Source: Sphingomonas kyeonggiensis | GTDB taxonomy: Bacteria > Pseudomonadota > Alphaproteobacteria > Sphingomonadales > Sphingomonadaceae | Length of the DNA stretch: 64,000 nucleotides | Assembly (NCBI RefSeq): GCF_030812785.1 | Contig: NZ_JAUSTJ010000001.1 | Coordinates: forward strand, 1,612,001-1,676,000 | Direction of reading: 5' to 3' | Part shown: in pieces, positions 27,290-35,596 of the stretch | Layout of the letters: every line of letters starts with the position of its first letter | How positions within the stretch are numbered: position 1 is the first letter of the stretch | Made by a program: the position numbers and the translations under genes | The notes under the pieces: model-generated | Database searches by the model: none | Seen by the model: the letters and a program-made list of their open reading frames with translations, nothing else | Told to the model about the DNA's origin: nothing

Positions 27290-28170
27290 GCCCGCTCGAT
27301 TCCGCCTGGCTGGCGGCGCATCCGCTGCCGGCGATCGGGCAGGAGACCGACAAGAATGCGCGCGGGCGCATGCTCTGCGCCGGCGGTTCGCTGGCGGTTC
27401 CGGGCGCACTCGCGCTTACCGGCGAGGCGGCGCTGCGCGCCGGTGCCGGCAAGGCGCTGCTCGCGGTGCCGGAGCCGGCGCGGCTGGGGCTCGGCATCGC
27501 CATGCCCGAAGCCGCCGTCTTCGCGCTCCCGACGAATGACGAGGGCGAGTTGGCCGGCAAGGCCGGCGAACGGGTCGCTGGCCTGCTCGATCGCTGCGAC
27601 AGTCTGGTGCTTGGTCCGGGCATGGGCGAGCGATCTGCCGCGGCTACGATCCTGCGCCATATCCTTGCCGAGGCGCGCGCCGACCTTCCGATCCTGCTGG
27701 ACGCCGCCGTTATCGCGGGCGCGCGCGGATGCGCCGACGCGGTCCGCGCCCGCGATGGCAAGGTGGTGCTGACGCCGCACCCCGGCGAGATGATCGCGCT
27801 GATGGAGTGCGACGCGGCCGAGCTTCGCGATGCGCCGGACGCGCTGGCGCGCCGCGCCAGCGCGCATTTCGGTGCGGTCGTGGTGCTCAAGCAGGCCGAG
27901 ACCTGGATCGCGGCCCCGCATGGGGAACTGTTTCATTATCGAGGCGGCGGCCCGGGCCTCGCAACCGCGGGATCGGGCGACGTGCTGGCCGGGATACTCG
28001 GCGGCCTGCTGGCGCGCGGTGCGGCGCCTTGCCTGGCAGCCGCCTGGGCCGTGTGGCTGCACGGCGAGGCCGGACGCTTCCTCGCCGAGGAGTCCGGCCC
28101 GATCGGCTTCCTCGCCCGCGAGCTTCCGCCGCGCTTACCATCGCTGCTCGCCACGTTCGGCACGCGATGA
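27286..28170 (+). CDS. nnrD: ADP-dependent NAD(P)H-hydrate dehydratase
   Basis: 294 residues without the N-terminal epimerase half found in fused Nnr proteins. Ribokinase-like motifs include KNARGRMLCAGGSLAVPGAL, DSLVLGPGMGE, VVLTPHPGEMIAL, and the GxGD-type anion hole GGGPGLATAGSGDVLAGILG. It repairs hydrated NAD(P)H that forms on heating or by enzymatic side reaction. Coupling to the upstream phosphatase gene suggests a metabolite-repair pair. The function follows from family membership. Confidence 0.88.
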   Translation: MSPLDSAWLAAHPLPAIGQETDKNARGRMLCAGGSLAVPGALALTGEAALRAGAGKALLAVPEPARLGLGIAMPEAAVFALPTNDEGELAGKAGERVAGLLDRCDSLVLGPGMGERSAAATILRHILAEARADLPILLDAAVIAGARGCADAVRARDGKVVLTPHPGEMIALMECDAAELRDAPDALARRASAHFGAVVVLKQAETWIAAPHGELFHYRGGGPGLATAGSGDVLAGILGGLLARGAAPCLAAAWAVWLHGEAGRFLAEESGPIGFLARELPPRLPSLLATFGTR

Positions 28171-28257
28171 AAATTGCGGCGGGGCACGGACCCCGGGGAA
28201 ATTCCGGCGGGTTGAACCCTGGTGCACATATTCTGTGCTTGACGAAAGGATGACGCG

Positions 28258-28416
28258 ATGGACAGGCAGATTTCCGAACCGCCCGCCGATGCCGGGCAGG
28301 ACAAGGATGACCAGACGCCGGGCGGCCTTCCGCCGGAGCCGGTCGAGGACCGCCCGGGCGTGGGCAGCGTGAAGCCCGAGGACTATGCTGAGCCCGCCAA
28401 GGGAGACCAGGCATGA
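28258..28416 (+). CDS. Small disordered protein (52 aa)
   Basis: ATG at 28258 after GAAAGGATGACGCG opens 52 codons: MDRQISEPPADAGQDKDDQT, PGGLPPEPVEDRPGVGSVKP, EDYAEPAKGDQA. It is acidic and proline-rich with no predicted fold. The stop overlaps the next start (ATGA at 28413). Similar acidic mini-proteins occur beside stress genes in sphingomonads; the role is unknown. Confidence 0.6.
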   Translation: MDRQISEPPADAGQDKDDQTPGGLPPEPVEDRPGVGSVKPEDYAEPAKGDQA

Positions 28417-28562
28417 CCGACAAGCGTAATGAGGGACCGGGCGAGGCGGAGCGCGCCAACCCGGGCAGCACCGACGTCGATCCGACGAACAAATCCTCGC
28501 AACAGCCCGCCGAGGGGGCCGACGATGTTCCGCCCGAGCAGCCGGGCTCGCCGCGCGGCTAG
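28413..28562 (+). CDS. Small disordered protein (49 aa)
   Basis: It starts in the stop of the preceding 52-codon gene and reads MTDKRNEGPGEAERANPGST, DVDPTNKSSQQPAEGADDVP, PEQPGSPRG. It is acidic, low in hydrophobics and probably unfolded. Its last bases overlap by 4 the end of the convergent DUF421 gene. Confidence 0.55.
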   Translation: MTDKRNEGPGEAERANPGSTDVDPTNKSSQQPAEGADDVPPEQPGSPRG

Positions 28563-29050
28563 CGACGCCGCTTTTGCACGACGCTGAGCTTTCCGCTGCT
28601 CTCAAGCGTCGCCAGCGCGACATCGTCGATATCGCGGATCTGCTCGCTGCGAATTCCCTGGGCAAGGTCCTGGTCCGACAGGTTGGCGCGCCGCATCGCC
28701 CTGGCATCGACCTTGCCGTCCTCGACGAGCGTGATCGGTCGCGACTTGACCAGCGCGGCGACCCAGTGCCAGCGCATCGCGACAAGGGCCAGCAGGCGGT
28801 GCAGGACCACCAGGGCCAGCGTCGCCGCAAGGACGGGGAAGAACGGCGCCTTGCCCGTCATGACTCGACTGATATTGGATCCGACGATCAGCGCGACGAC
28901 GATGTCGAGCGGCGAGAAATGCGCGAAGGTCCGGCGCCCCGCGATCCGCACGCACAGGATCCCGAAGGCGAGGAGCGGCAGCACCCGGAAGCAAAGCTGC
29001 AGTGCGCTGGCCCCCTCGTCGGGCCCGATAAGCTGGCGAAACCATTCCAT
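28559..29050 (-). CDS. DUF421 (YetF-type) membrane protein
   Basis: From ATG 29050 the protein has 163 residues: membrane helices LQLCFRVLPLLAFGILCVRI, SPLDIVVALIVGSNISRVM and FFPVLAATLALVVLHRLLAL, then the soluble DUF421 domain (SRPITLVEDGKVDARAMRRA, NLSDQDLAQGIR). The RIAGRRTFAHFSPLDIVV block is the family hallmark. Members are inner-membrane proteins linked to sporulation or stress in other bacteria. The longer frame to 29185 lacks a better start. Confidence 0.87.
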   Translation of the reverse strand: MEWFRQLIGPDEGASALQLCFRVLPLLAFGILCVRIAGRRTFAHFSPLDIVVALIVGSNISRVMTGKAPFFPVLAATLALVVLHRLLALVAMRWHWVAALVKSRPITLVEDGKVDARAMRRANLSDQDLAQGIRSEQIRDIDDVALATLESSGKLSVVQKRRR

Positions 29051-29093
29051 GCCCGGCCAACGCCCGCGAATTGGCGCGGGTTTCACGCAAGCC

Positions 29094-29118
29094 GGAACCG
29101 CGCCCGATCGGCAGGGTT
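29094..29118 (+). promoter_or_regulatory. General-stress (EcfG-type) promoter
   Basis: GGAAC at 29094-29098 and GGTT at 29115-29118, spacer 16. It would drive the small frame at 29148 and the 740-residue gene at 29330. Confidence 0.6.
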
Positions 29119-29147
29119 CTCGCGCAAAAGCATCGGGAGGCTGTCGA

Positions 29148-29327
29148 ATGATGTACATGCACGCGATCGACGAACCCGGGTTCATCCGTCCGGGCTCGCC
29201 GAGGGTTCGAGCGCCAAGCCTCGGAACCGTACGACGTTCGGGTCGCGCGGCGGCGGGCCGTACGCCTGTCCGATTTACCCAGGTGTCTCGGCAGCCTCGC
29301 CGCGCCGGCCGGCGGGAGGTCGCCTAG
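29148..29327 (+). CDS. Possible small basic protein (59 aa)
   Basis: ATG 29148 is 8 bases after GGGAGG. The product starts MMYMHAIDEPGFIRPGSPRV and is Arg/Pro/Ser-rich afterwards. Its stop is 2 bases before the start of the next gene, so it may act as a translated leader. The composition is not typical of a folded protein. Confidence 0.35.
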   Translation: MMYMHAIDEPGFIRPGSPRVRAPSLGTVRRSGRAAAGRTPVRFTQVSRQPRRAGRREVA

Positions 29328-29329
29328 CC

Positions 29330-31552
29330 ATGCACGGACCTAGCCATGACGCGGTTGCCGGCGCCACGCCGGGCGCGGTGCTGCTGCGAGAGGAGCTGCG
29401 CCGCGGCACGATGTCAGAGCTTTGCCAGTTGTCGCTCGGCACGCGGACGATCTCGCTCGCGGCGGGCCATGACGCGGTCTGGGTGATCGTGCGCCGCCCG
29501 GGCCGCGGCGGCATCGCGATGCGGGCGGCCTTCTGTCCGGCGGGCTATGAGGAAGCGCGAACGCTGCGCGCGCGGAAGGGCGAGGCGGCGCGGATCGAGG
29601 TCAGGAGCCCGATCGGTACGCACAGGATCGCGGTGCGCCTGATCGAGGGCGCGATTCCGGTACTGCAGGTGGCGACGAGCCTCGAGGCCAAGGTCCCGTT
29701 GCTTACCTCCTTCGTGCCGCGCGACTTATATCCGCTCGACGCGCACGACGATCCCCTGGGTGCGGTCGGGCAGGTCGAGGCGGCACAGCGCGGCTTCAAC
29801 ACCGGCGCCATCTATTTCCGCTTCGAGGAACCGGACTTCGGCAGCGTGCTCTATTGCCAGGACCTGACCCGCCTGAACCGCTACTTCGCCCTAACCGATA
29901 CCAAGCCCGACGGCGCGGTCGGCGGCGTCTGGCCCGAGATCGGCTATCTCCTGCCGACGCCGCCGCAGCGCGGAACCCCGCCGGTCGATCCCTTGCCCGC
30001 GGGCGAGGAGGTTCTCCTTTCCCACGCCCTGATCGCCTTCCACGACGACAGCGACGGTGACGAGCAGGCGATGGCGCAGCGCTATCTCTCGCTGCTCGGC
30101 GCCGTGTTCGGCCAGATCGAGCAGCCCGACATCGCCTATCGCGACTGGACCGCTCGCGCCGAGGATTCGCTGCGCGACCTCGCCCGTTCGCCCAAGGCGA
30201 CGATCCGCCATTATGGCCATAGCTATGTCCATCCCTATACCGCCGCCGAATATCCGGATTCGATGGTCCAGCTCTCCGTGCTGAGCGCGATCCGCGACTG
30301 GGAGGTATGGGCCGGCGGGAAGGCCGCCATCGGTGTCGACCTGGCGGCCGGGCTCGGCAAGTTCTACGATCCCAAGCTCGGAACGCTGCGCCGCTACCTG
30401 CCCAATGTCGGCAAGGACAAGGACAGGAATGCGGTCGACAGCTGGTATCTCTATCATCCGCTGTCGAAGCTCGGGCGCCTCGCCATCGACGGCGACAAGC
30501 CGGCGTTGCGGCTGTTCAGCAAGTCGCTCGACTACGGAATCCGGGCTGCCCGCCACTTCGAGTACAGATGGCCGATCCAATATGACGTGCGCGACTTCAA
30601 GGTGCTGCAGGCGGCGCGCGACGATGCCGGGCTAGGCCAAACCGATGTCGGCGGCATGTACGCCTATGTCATGCTCCAGGCCTTCGAGCTGACCGATGAG
30701 TGGCGCTACCTCGACGAGGCGCGCGCGGCGATCGACGCGGCGCGCGAGATGCGCTTCGAGCTCAACTACCAGGCAAATCTGACCGCCTGGGGGGCCGCCG
30801 CCTGCATTCGGCTATGGCGGATCACCGGCGAGGAAACCTATCTGCGCCAGAGCTATGTCTATCTGGCGAGCTTCTTCCACAACACTGCGATGTGGGAATC
30901 GGAGATCGGCCATGCCCGCCACTATCGCAACTTCCTCGGCGCGACGGCGCTCCACGATGCGCCCTATATGGCGATGTACGAGTGCTTCGACAGCTTCGCG
31001 GCGTTCGAGCGCTATCTGAAGGACGCCGGCCCCGAGCTCGATCCCGCCGCGAAGCTGTTGATCTGCGAATATTGCCGCTACGCGCTCGACCGCGCCTGGT
31101 TCTACTATCCCGACGCGCTTCCGGAAGACGCGATCGCGCCGAAGCAGCGCCCGACCAACGGCCATATCGACCGCGCGCTCTCCTTCCCGGTGGAGGACCT
31201 GTATGTCGACGGGCAGCCGGCGGGGCAGGTCGGGCAGGAAATCTATGGCGCGGGCTCGGCCTTCGTCTTCGCCAGCCGCGCCTTTCACCGCGTCGAGGGT
31301 GCGCCCTTCCTGCTGTTCTGCGATCACTTCCTGCTCGGCCTGGACCGCCCGGGAGAGAAGGCTCTGCGCTTCCAGCTCGCGGGCAGCCCAGGCCGCGACG
31401 CTCGGCTCAGCCTGATCCGGGCGGGAAGCGCCGGGCTACCGGAATTCACCCTGTCGGCGCACGGCGGCAAGGCGTTGCGGCCGCGGCACGCGTCCGCGGG
31501 CCGCATCGAGTATCACGTTCCGGCGGACGCGACGATCGAGTTGCTCTGGTAG
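29330..31552 (+). CDS. Six-hairpin-type glycoside-active protein (740 aa), unknown specificity
   Basis: The start at 29330 follows GGGAGGT by 8 bases; upstream extension of the frame is unsupported. There is no signal peptide. The N-terminal 200 residues look like a beta-sandwich; the rest is an alpha/alpha toroid (YAYVMLQAFELTDEWRYLDE, NLTAWGAAACIRLWRITGEE, YVYLASFFHNTAMWESEIGH) as in six-hairpin glycosidases, with many aromatic and acidic residues such as RHYGHSYVHPYTAAEYPDS. A GH130 phosphorylase-like enzyme lies 1.4 kb downstream, so a role in handling an internal glycan or cyclic glucan is possible. I cannot assign a family. Confidence 0.7.
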   Translation: MHGPSHDAVAGATPGAVLLREELRRGTMSELCQLSLGTRTISLAAGHDAVWVIVRRPGRGGIAMRAAFCPAGYEEARTLRARKGEAARIEVRSPIGTHRIAVRLIEGAIPVLQVATSLEAKVPLLTSFVPRDLYPLDAHDDPLGAVGQVEAAQRGFNTGAIYFRFEEPDFGSVLYCQDLTRLNRYFALTDTKPDGAVGGVWPEIGYLLPTPPQRGTPPVDPLPAGEEVLLSHALIAFHDDSDGDEQAMAQRYLSLLGAVFGQIEQPDIAYRDWTARAEDSLRDLARSPKATIRHYGHSYVHPYTAAEYPDSMVQLSVLSAIRDWEVWAGGKAAIGVDLAAGLGKFYDPKLGTLRRYLPNVGKDKDRNAVDSWYLYHPLSKLGRLAIDGDKPALRLFSKSLDYGIRAARHFEYRWPIQYDVRDFKVLQAARDDAGLGQTDVGGMYAYVMLQAFELTDEWRYLDEARAAIDAAREMRFELNYQANLTAWGAAACIRLWRITGEETYLRQSYVYLASFFHNTAMWESEIGHARHYRNFLGATALHDAPYMAMYECFDSFAAFERYLKDAGPELDPAAKLLICEYCRYALDRAWFYYPDALPEDAIAPKQRPTNGHIDRALSFPVEDLYVDGQPAGQVGQEIYGAGSAFVFASRAFHRVEGAPFLLFCDHFLLGLDRPGEKALRFQLAGSPGRDARLSLIRAGSAGLPEFTLSAHGGKALRPRHASAGRIEYHVPADATIELLW

Positions 31553-31553
31553 G

Positions 31554-31742
31554 CTAGGCGCCAAGCCCGGTCTTCATCGCGGCAAGACGCTGCTCATAGG
31601 CTTCGGCGAGCCGGCGATGGGCATAGGCCACGCCCATATCGTCCGCCTGCTCGGCGCGCGCGCGTTCCTCCCGGGCGCGCCGCTCGAGATAGTCGCGGTC
31701 CGCCACGTCGCCCGCCCGGCGGTCTCCCCATGGGTCGCTCAT
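31554..31742 (-). CDS. Small helical protein (62 aa)
   Basis: ATG 31742 starts MSDPWGDRRAGDVADRDYLE, then RRAREERARAEQADDMGVAY and AHRRLAEAYEQRLAAMKTGL. It is a charged helical hairpin that shares layout with the 55-residue protein at 6557. The upstream KGG-type gene is 7 bases away, so they form one unit. The function is unknown. Confidence 0.7.
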   Translation of the reverse strand: MSDPWGDRRAGDVADRDYLERRAREERARAEQADDMGVAYAHRRLAEAYEQRLAAMKTGLGA

Positions 31743-31749
31743 CGCCGCC

Positions 31750-32049
31750 TCAATGCGCGTGCGCCTGGTGGCGGTGGGTTTCCCAACCCTTCTTCGCCGC
31801 CGCCGAGCGCTTTGCCGCGCTTTGCGAGGCGCCGCCCTTCTCGCCGCCCTTGCGCGCGCTGTCGTGATTCTCCTGCTTGCCGCGTCCCGAGCCCGATTTC
31901 TTGCCGCCGCCGGACTCCTTGTTGACGGTCGCCCAGGCGCGGCGCTCGGCCTCCTCCTTGCCGACGCCGCGGTCCTCATAGCCTTCCTCGATATGCTTGG
32001 CCTTGCGCTTCTGCTTGTCGGTGTAACTGCTCTTGTCGCCTTGGGGCAT
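31750..32049 (-). CDS. KGG-repeat, Lys/Gly-rich stress protein (99 aa)
   Basis: It starts MPQGDKSSYTDKQKRKAKHI, has EEGYEDRGVGKEEAERRAWA and TVNKESGGGKKSGSG, then RKGGEKGGASQ and a histidine-rich end (THRHQAHAH). The first half matches the plasmid-stabilisation-like/KGG proteins found in many stress regulons. It is very hydrophilic and probably binds nucleic acid or is a desiccation protectant; this is inference. A GCAAC-N17-CGTT element upstream is a one-mismatch general-stress promoter. Confidence 0.8.
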   Translation of the reverse strand: MPQGDKSSYTDKQKRKAKHIEEGYEDRGVGKEEAERRAWATVNKESGGGKKSGSGRGKQENHDSARKGGEKGGASQSAAKRSAAAKKGWETHRHQAHAH

Positions 32050-32130
32050 GATCGCTCTCCCATCGTCTAACCGACTGCAACAACGCCCGATTTCAGCGGC
32101 CAGTTGCGCGCCATAACCTGGGTTATGCCG

Positions 32131-32155
32131 GGAACCCGCGCGTGTCCCTTTGGTT
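32131..32155 (+). promoter_or_regulatory. General-stress (EcfG-type) promoter
   Basis: GGAAC at 32131-32135 and GGTT at 32152-32155, spacer 16, with the SDR start 25 bases downstream. Confidence 0.65.
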
Positions 32156-32179
32156 CGAGCCGGGAAGGAGAATGCAGCC

Positions 32180-32962
32180 ATGACCGAGATTGCCGACCCG
32201 CCGGCCCGCGACCTTTCCGACGCGCATACCGAGATGCCGAGCCTCGAGGGGCGCAAGGCGATCGTCACCGGCGGGACCACCGGCATCGGCCGGGCGATCG
32301 CCGTGCTGCTCGCGTCCGAAGGTGTCGACGTGTTCATCTGCGGCCGCGATCCGCAGCATCTCCAGGACGGGCTCGGCCGCATCCGCGAGGTCGGCAAGGG
32401 CGACGGCATCAACATCGACCTCGCCGACCCCGACGGCGTCGCCCGCTTCGTGGAGGCGGCGAAGGACTATTTCGGCGCGTTCGACATCGCGGTCGTCAAT
32501 GCGGCGATCCCGGCGCAGGGCGTGACCAAGATGAACGCGGAGGAGCTCCGCTATGCCATCGCCACCGACTTCACCGCCTATCTCGCGAGCGTCGATGCCG
32601 CGGCGGAGGTGATGCAGGACCATGGCGATATCGTCCTGATCGGCTCGATGAGCGCGCATGTGCTGGGGCCGGATTCCAGCGTCTATGCCGGGATGAAGGC
32701 CGGCATCGCCGGCTTTGCCGAAGCGGTGCGCAAGGAGCTCGGCCCCAAGGGAATCAAGGTCGCGCTGGTCGAGCCCGGCAAGACGGGCGCCGACTTTCAA
32801 TATTCGAGCTTCACCGCCGAGGAGCAGGCCGAGCAGATCAACAAGGAGTGGATGTTGCGCGCCGAGGATATCGCCGTCGGGGTCCATTACGTCCTGACCC
32901 AGCCCCGGCGTGCCGTCGTCCAGCAGGTGACGATCGCGCCTCGCACGCAGGACAAGGAATGA
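32180..32962 (+). CDS. Short-chain dehydrogenase/reductase
   Basis: 260 residues from ATG 32180 (after GGGAAGGAG). The Rossmann motif GGTTGIGRAIA, the NAA-type strand (VVNAAIPAQG), the catalytic Ser in GSMSAHVLG and YAGMK (YxxxK) are all present. Substrate residues are not diagnostic. It overlaps the next gene (ATGA at 32959), a GH130-type enzyme, suggesting a joint role in carbohydrate handling under stress. Confidence 0.9.
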   Translation: MTEIADPPARDLSDAHTEMPSLEGRKAIVTGGTTGIGRAIAVLLASEGVDVFICGRDPQHLQDGLGRIREVGKGDGINIDLADPDGVARFVEAAKDYFGAFDIAVVNAAIPAQGVTKMNAEELRYAIATDFTAYLASVDAAAEVMQDHGDIVLIGSMSAHVLGPDSSVYAGMKAGIAGFAEAVRKELGPKGIKVALVEPGKTGADFQYSSFTAEEQAEQINKEWMLRAEDIAVGVHYVLTQPRRAVVQQVTIAPRTQDKE

Positions 32963-34077
32963 GCAGCTTCCCGGTCGACCGGCTCGTCTTCGGCCCCGAC
33001 GACATCGACCTGTCGCGCTCTCCGCTGGCGGGGCATTTCGATGCCGAGACCTATGTGCTCGGCGCCTTCAACCCTGCGCTGACGCGGCTGCCTAACGGCA
33101 ACCTGGCGATCTTCGTCCGAGTGGCGGAGGCGCTCCGCAATCCGATCGTCGAGGGCAAGATCCACGCAATCCGCTGGCACGAGGGCCGCTACGTCCTCGA
33201 TCCCTGGCCGCTCGAGCTGGTCGATACCGGCGATCCCCGCAAGTTCCTGATCCGCGGTGGCCGGTGGAAAGTGATGGCGCTGACTTCGCTCTCGTGGATC
33301 CTGCCGGTGGAACTGACGCCGGATGGCCTCGAGATCGTCGAAGTCCATTACGACAAGGCGATCGCACCCCAAGGCAGCTTCCAATGCTATGGCGTGGAGG
33401 ATGCGCGGGTGTCGAAAGTCGGCGATCGCTGGCTGATGACGACCTGCTCGGTGAGTCCCGAGCGCCACTCGACGACGCTGTACAGCTCGCAGAACGGCCT
33501 CGACTTCACCTTCGAGGACGTGGTCCTCGACCACCAGAACAAGGACATGCTGATCTTCGAAGGGCTTGTGGACGGCAAATACTGGGCGCAGACGCGGCCG
33601 CTCGGCGATCTCTATTTCACCTATCCCCCGGGCAGCGAATGGCGCGGCGGCCCGTCGATCAATCTCGCCACCTCGCCCGACGCCCTCCACTGGAAGCCGC
33701 ACCGCGAGCCCGGCATCCGGCCGCACGCGGCGACGATCGCCACAGCGCGGATGGGCGGTGGCACACCACCGATCCTCACCGATGCCGGCTGGCTGACCTT
33801 GTGGCACGGCGTCGAGCCCAAGGAGATCGTCGGCATCTACCGGACCTATTGGTCGATCCTCGACCGCGACGATCCCGCCCGGGTGTTGCGCACCGAGCAT
33901 ATGCCCTTGCTCGAGGCGGCGCCCGAACTGACCAGGCCGCTCGAGGAAAAGATGTATGTCCGCGACGTGGTGTTCACCACCGGCATCGCGGATGCGGGCG
34001 ACCATTATGTCGTGGCGTCGGGCGAGGCGGACCTCGCATGCCGCATCACCCACATCCCCAAGAGCAGGTTTGCATGA
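32959..34077 (+). CDS. GH130-family mannoside phosphorylase/hydrolase-like protein
   Basis: 372 residues with a five-bladed beta-propeller layout. FNPALTRLPNGNLAIFVRVA, QGSFQCYGVEDARVSKVGDR (the GVEDPR-like block of GH130), DHQNKDMLIFEG, WRGGPSINLATSPDALHWK and GGGTPPILTDAGWLTLWHGV fit the family core. GH130 enzymes phosphorolyse or hydrolyse beta-mannosides; the second Asp/Arg of the site looks like EDAR here. There is no signal peptide, so it acts in the cytoplasm. It is translationally coupled to the SDR gene. Confidence 0.85.
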   Translation: MSSFPVDRLVFGPDDIDLSRSPLAGHFDAETYVLGAFNPALTRLPNGNLAIFVRVAEALRNPIVEGKIHAIRWHEGRYVLDPWPLELVDTGDPRKFLIRGGRWKVMALTSLSWILPVELTPDGLEIVEVHYDKAIAPQGSFQCYGVEDARVSKVGDRWLMTTCSVSPERHSTTLYSSQNGLDFTFEDVVLDHQNKDMLIFEGLVDGKYWAQTRPLGDLYFTYPPGSEWRGGPSINLATSPDALHWKPHREPGIRPHAATIATARMGGGTPPILTDAGWLTLWHGVEPKEIVGIYRTYWSILDRDDPARVLRTEHMPLLEAAPELTRPLEEKMYVRDVVFTTGIADAGDHYVVASGEADLACRITHIPKSRFA

Positions 34078-34104
34078 AGGGTCGGCGCGGCATCGCCGCG
34101 CACG

Positions 34105-34305
34105 TCAGCGCCGGCGGACGCCCCGCAGTCCGTTGATCAGCGCCATCGCGGCGATCCCGATGAATGCCGCACTGGTCCAGGGACGCGCCTTGGCGAAACC
34201 CTTGGCCTTTTCCGTCAGCGGCGCATCGCCGGCGAAATGCTTGACGATGTCGTCGGTCAGCGCGGTCTTGCTGTTGGATTGCGGGGCGGAAGCGTCGTCG
34301 GTCAT
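34105..34305 (-). CDS. Small membrane-anchored protein (66 aa)
   Basis: It starts MTDDASAPQSNSKTALTDDI and ends with a C-terminal hydrophobic segment (WTSAAFIGIAAMALINGLRG) and a basic tail, the layout of tail-anchored proteins of the ElaB/DUF883 sort. The function is unknown. It lies convergently with the GH130 gene. Confidence 0.7.
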   Translation of the reverse strand: MTDDASAPQSNSKTALTDDIVKHFAGDAPLTEKAKGFAKARPWTSAAFIGIAAMALINGLRGVRRR

Positions 34306-34538
34306 GCAAATCTCCTTGGAACACCGGCGGATAACGCGGTCGCCGCCTCGAAGTTCTCTCCGGCTAGCGGCGGAGCGACTATTGCCTGCCGAGGGCCGGT
34401 CGACGCTGGCCGTATCTGCACCGCTGAGGCGAAAACACGATGCTGGAAAGACGCCCGCCTTCCAGTTGCAATCGATTCGCAGGCGGAACCGAACGCAATT
34501 CCGGACCGCTTAGATCGCGCGCAAGCGGGAGATCCAAC

Positions 34539-35045
34539 ATGGCTGAATTCACGGACGCAATCGCACTGCTCAAGGCCGATCACCGCAAGGTCGAAGCCTT
34601 GTTCGAGCAATATGAAGGCACCAACGGTGCCGCCGCGAAGAAGAAGATCGCCCATCAGATCTGCGTGGAGCTGAAGGTCCATACCGCGATCGAGGAGGAG
34701 ATCTTCTACCCGGCGTTCAAGGGCAAGATCGAGGACGATATCCTTGAGGAAGCTTATGTCGAGCATGACGGCGCGAAGGTGCTGGTCAACGATATCGAGG
34801 CCGGAGATCCCGGCGACGATTTCTACGACGCCAAGGTCAAGGTGCTCTCCGAGGAGATCAAGCACCATGTGCACGAGGAGGAGATGCCCTCGGAGGGCAT
34901 GTTCGCCCAGTGCAGGGCGACCGATGTCGATCTCGTCGCGCTGCGCGACGAGATGCTGTCGCTGAAGCAGAGCCTGCTTGCGCAGGAGGAAGCGTCGGGG
35001 CTTCCCGTGGCGAAGCCCCGGGCCGTGAATTTGATCACCGCCTGA
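34539..35045 (+). CDS. Hemerythrin-like domain protein
   Basis: 168 residues. The four-helix hemerythrin pattern is clear: LLKADHRKVEALFEQYE (first His), ELKVHTAIEEEIFYPAF (HxxxEE), EAYVEHDGAKVLVNDIE, and EEIKHHVHEEEMPSEGMF. These His/Glu/Asp residues bind a diiron centre that can bind oxygen, NO or iron. Single-domain bacterial members serve in iron or oxygen sensing and storage. Upstream at 34485 a GGAAC box lacks a good -10. Confidence 0.92.
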   Translation: MAEFTDAIALLKADHRKVEALFEQYEGTNGAAAKKKIAHQICVELKVHTAIEEEIFYPAFKGKIEDDILEEAYVEHDGAKVLVNDIEAGDPGDDFYDAKVKVLSEEIKHHVHEEEMPSEGMFAQCRATDVDLVALRDEMLSLKQSLLAQEEASGLPVAKPRAVNLITA

Positions 35046-35183
35046 GCAGGACCGGATGCGGGCGCCGGTTCGCCCGCACCCTAAGTGCTTGCTGCCGAAG
35101 ATCGCGAAAGGCCGGCTTGCGAAACGCTCGGCGGGAAATCCGCCCGGCAAGATGCCGAGGCCGAGACGGAAATGGAGAACGCC

Positions 35184-35477
35184 ATGGATCGCGAATCCCC
35201 GTTGGAAGCGTTGGGCATCGGCTTTCGCCTCTGGCAGCTCGGCGTCGAGGCGAGCATCGTGATCGGCCTGCGGTCCTGGAAGATCGCGAGCGGCGGGAGC
35301 GGCGCCGGCGCCGAGGCGAGCCGCATGGTGTCGGAGAAATGGCTGGCACTGGTCGACGCCAATACCCGCCTGCTGACGGGCAGCTATGGCAGCTCGCCGC
35401 ACAGCGTGGCCGATGCTTTGCTGCGTCTTTATGGCGGCAAGGTCCGCGCGAACCGCAGGCGGCTCACCCGGCGCTGA
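35184..35477 (+). CDS. Phasin-like hypothetical protein (97 aa)
   Basis: ATG 35184 follows GGAG by 6 bases; ATG 35172 is an alternative. The sequence (MDRESPLEALGIGFRLWQLG, VEASIVIGLRSWKIASGG, MVSEKWLALVDANTRLLTGS) is amphipathic and helical, like short phasin-type or DUF-type proteins that coat polyhydroxyalkanoate, but the resemblance is loose. It ends with a basic tail. It lies between hemerythrin and a DNA ligase on the same strand. Confidence 0.6.
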   Translation: MDRESPLEALGIGFRLWQLGVEASIVIGLRSWKIASGGSGAGAEASRMVSEKWLALVDANTRLLTGSYGSSPHSVADALLRLYGGKVRANRRRLTRR

Positions 35478-35596
35478 CCCCGATCGCGCAGTATCGCGAA
35501 AAGCTTTCGCAAATTCGCAGGCATCCGCACCGACCTGGAAACGGCGCCGGCGTGGCAGGAACGGGCGCGGCGCTCCGATCGTTGCTCGGCGCGATC

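Noticed and set aside
28574..29329. Upstream extension of the six-hairpin gene
   Set aside because: It overlaps the well-supported DUF421 gene; GGGAGGT precedes the ATG at 29330.
34485..34509. GGAAC box before hemerythrin
   Set aside because: At 16-17 bases the -10 reads CCGC or CGCT, a poor match.
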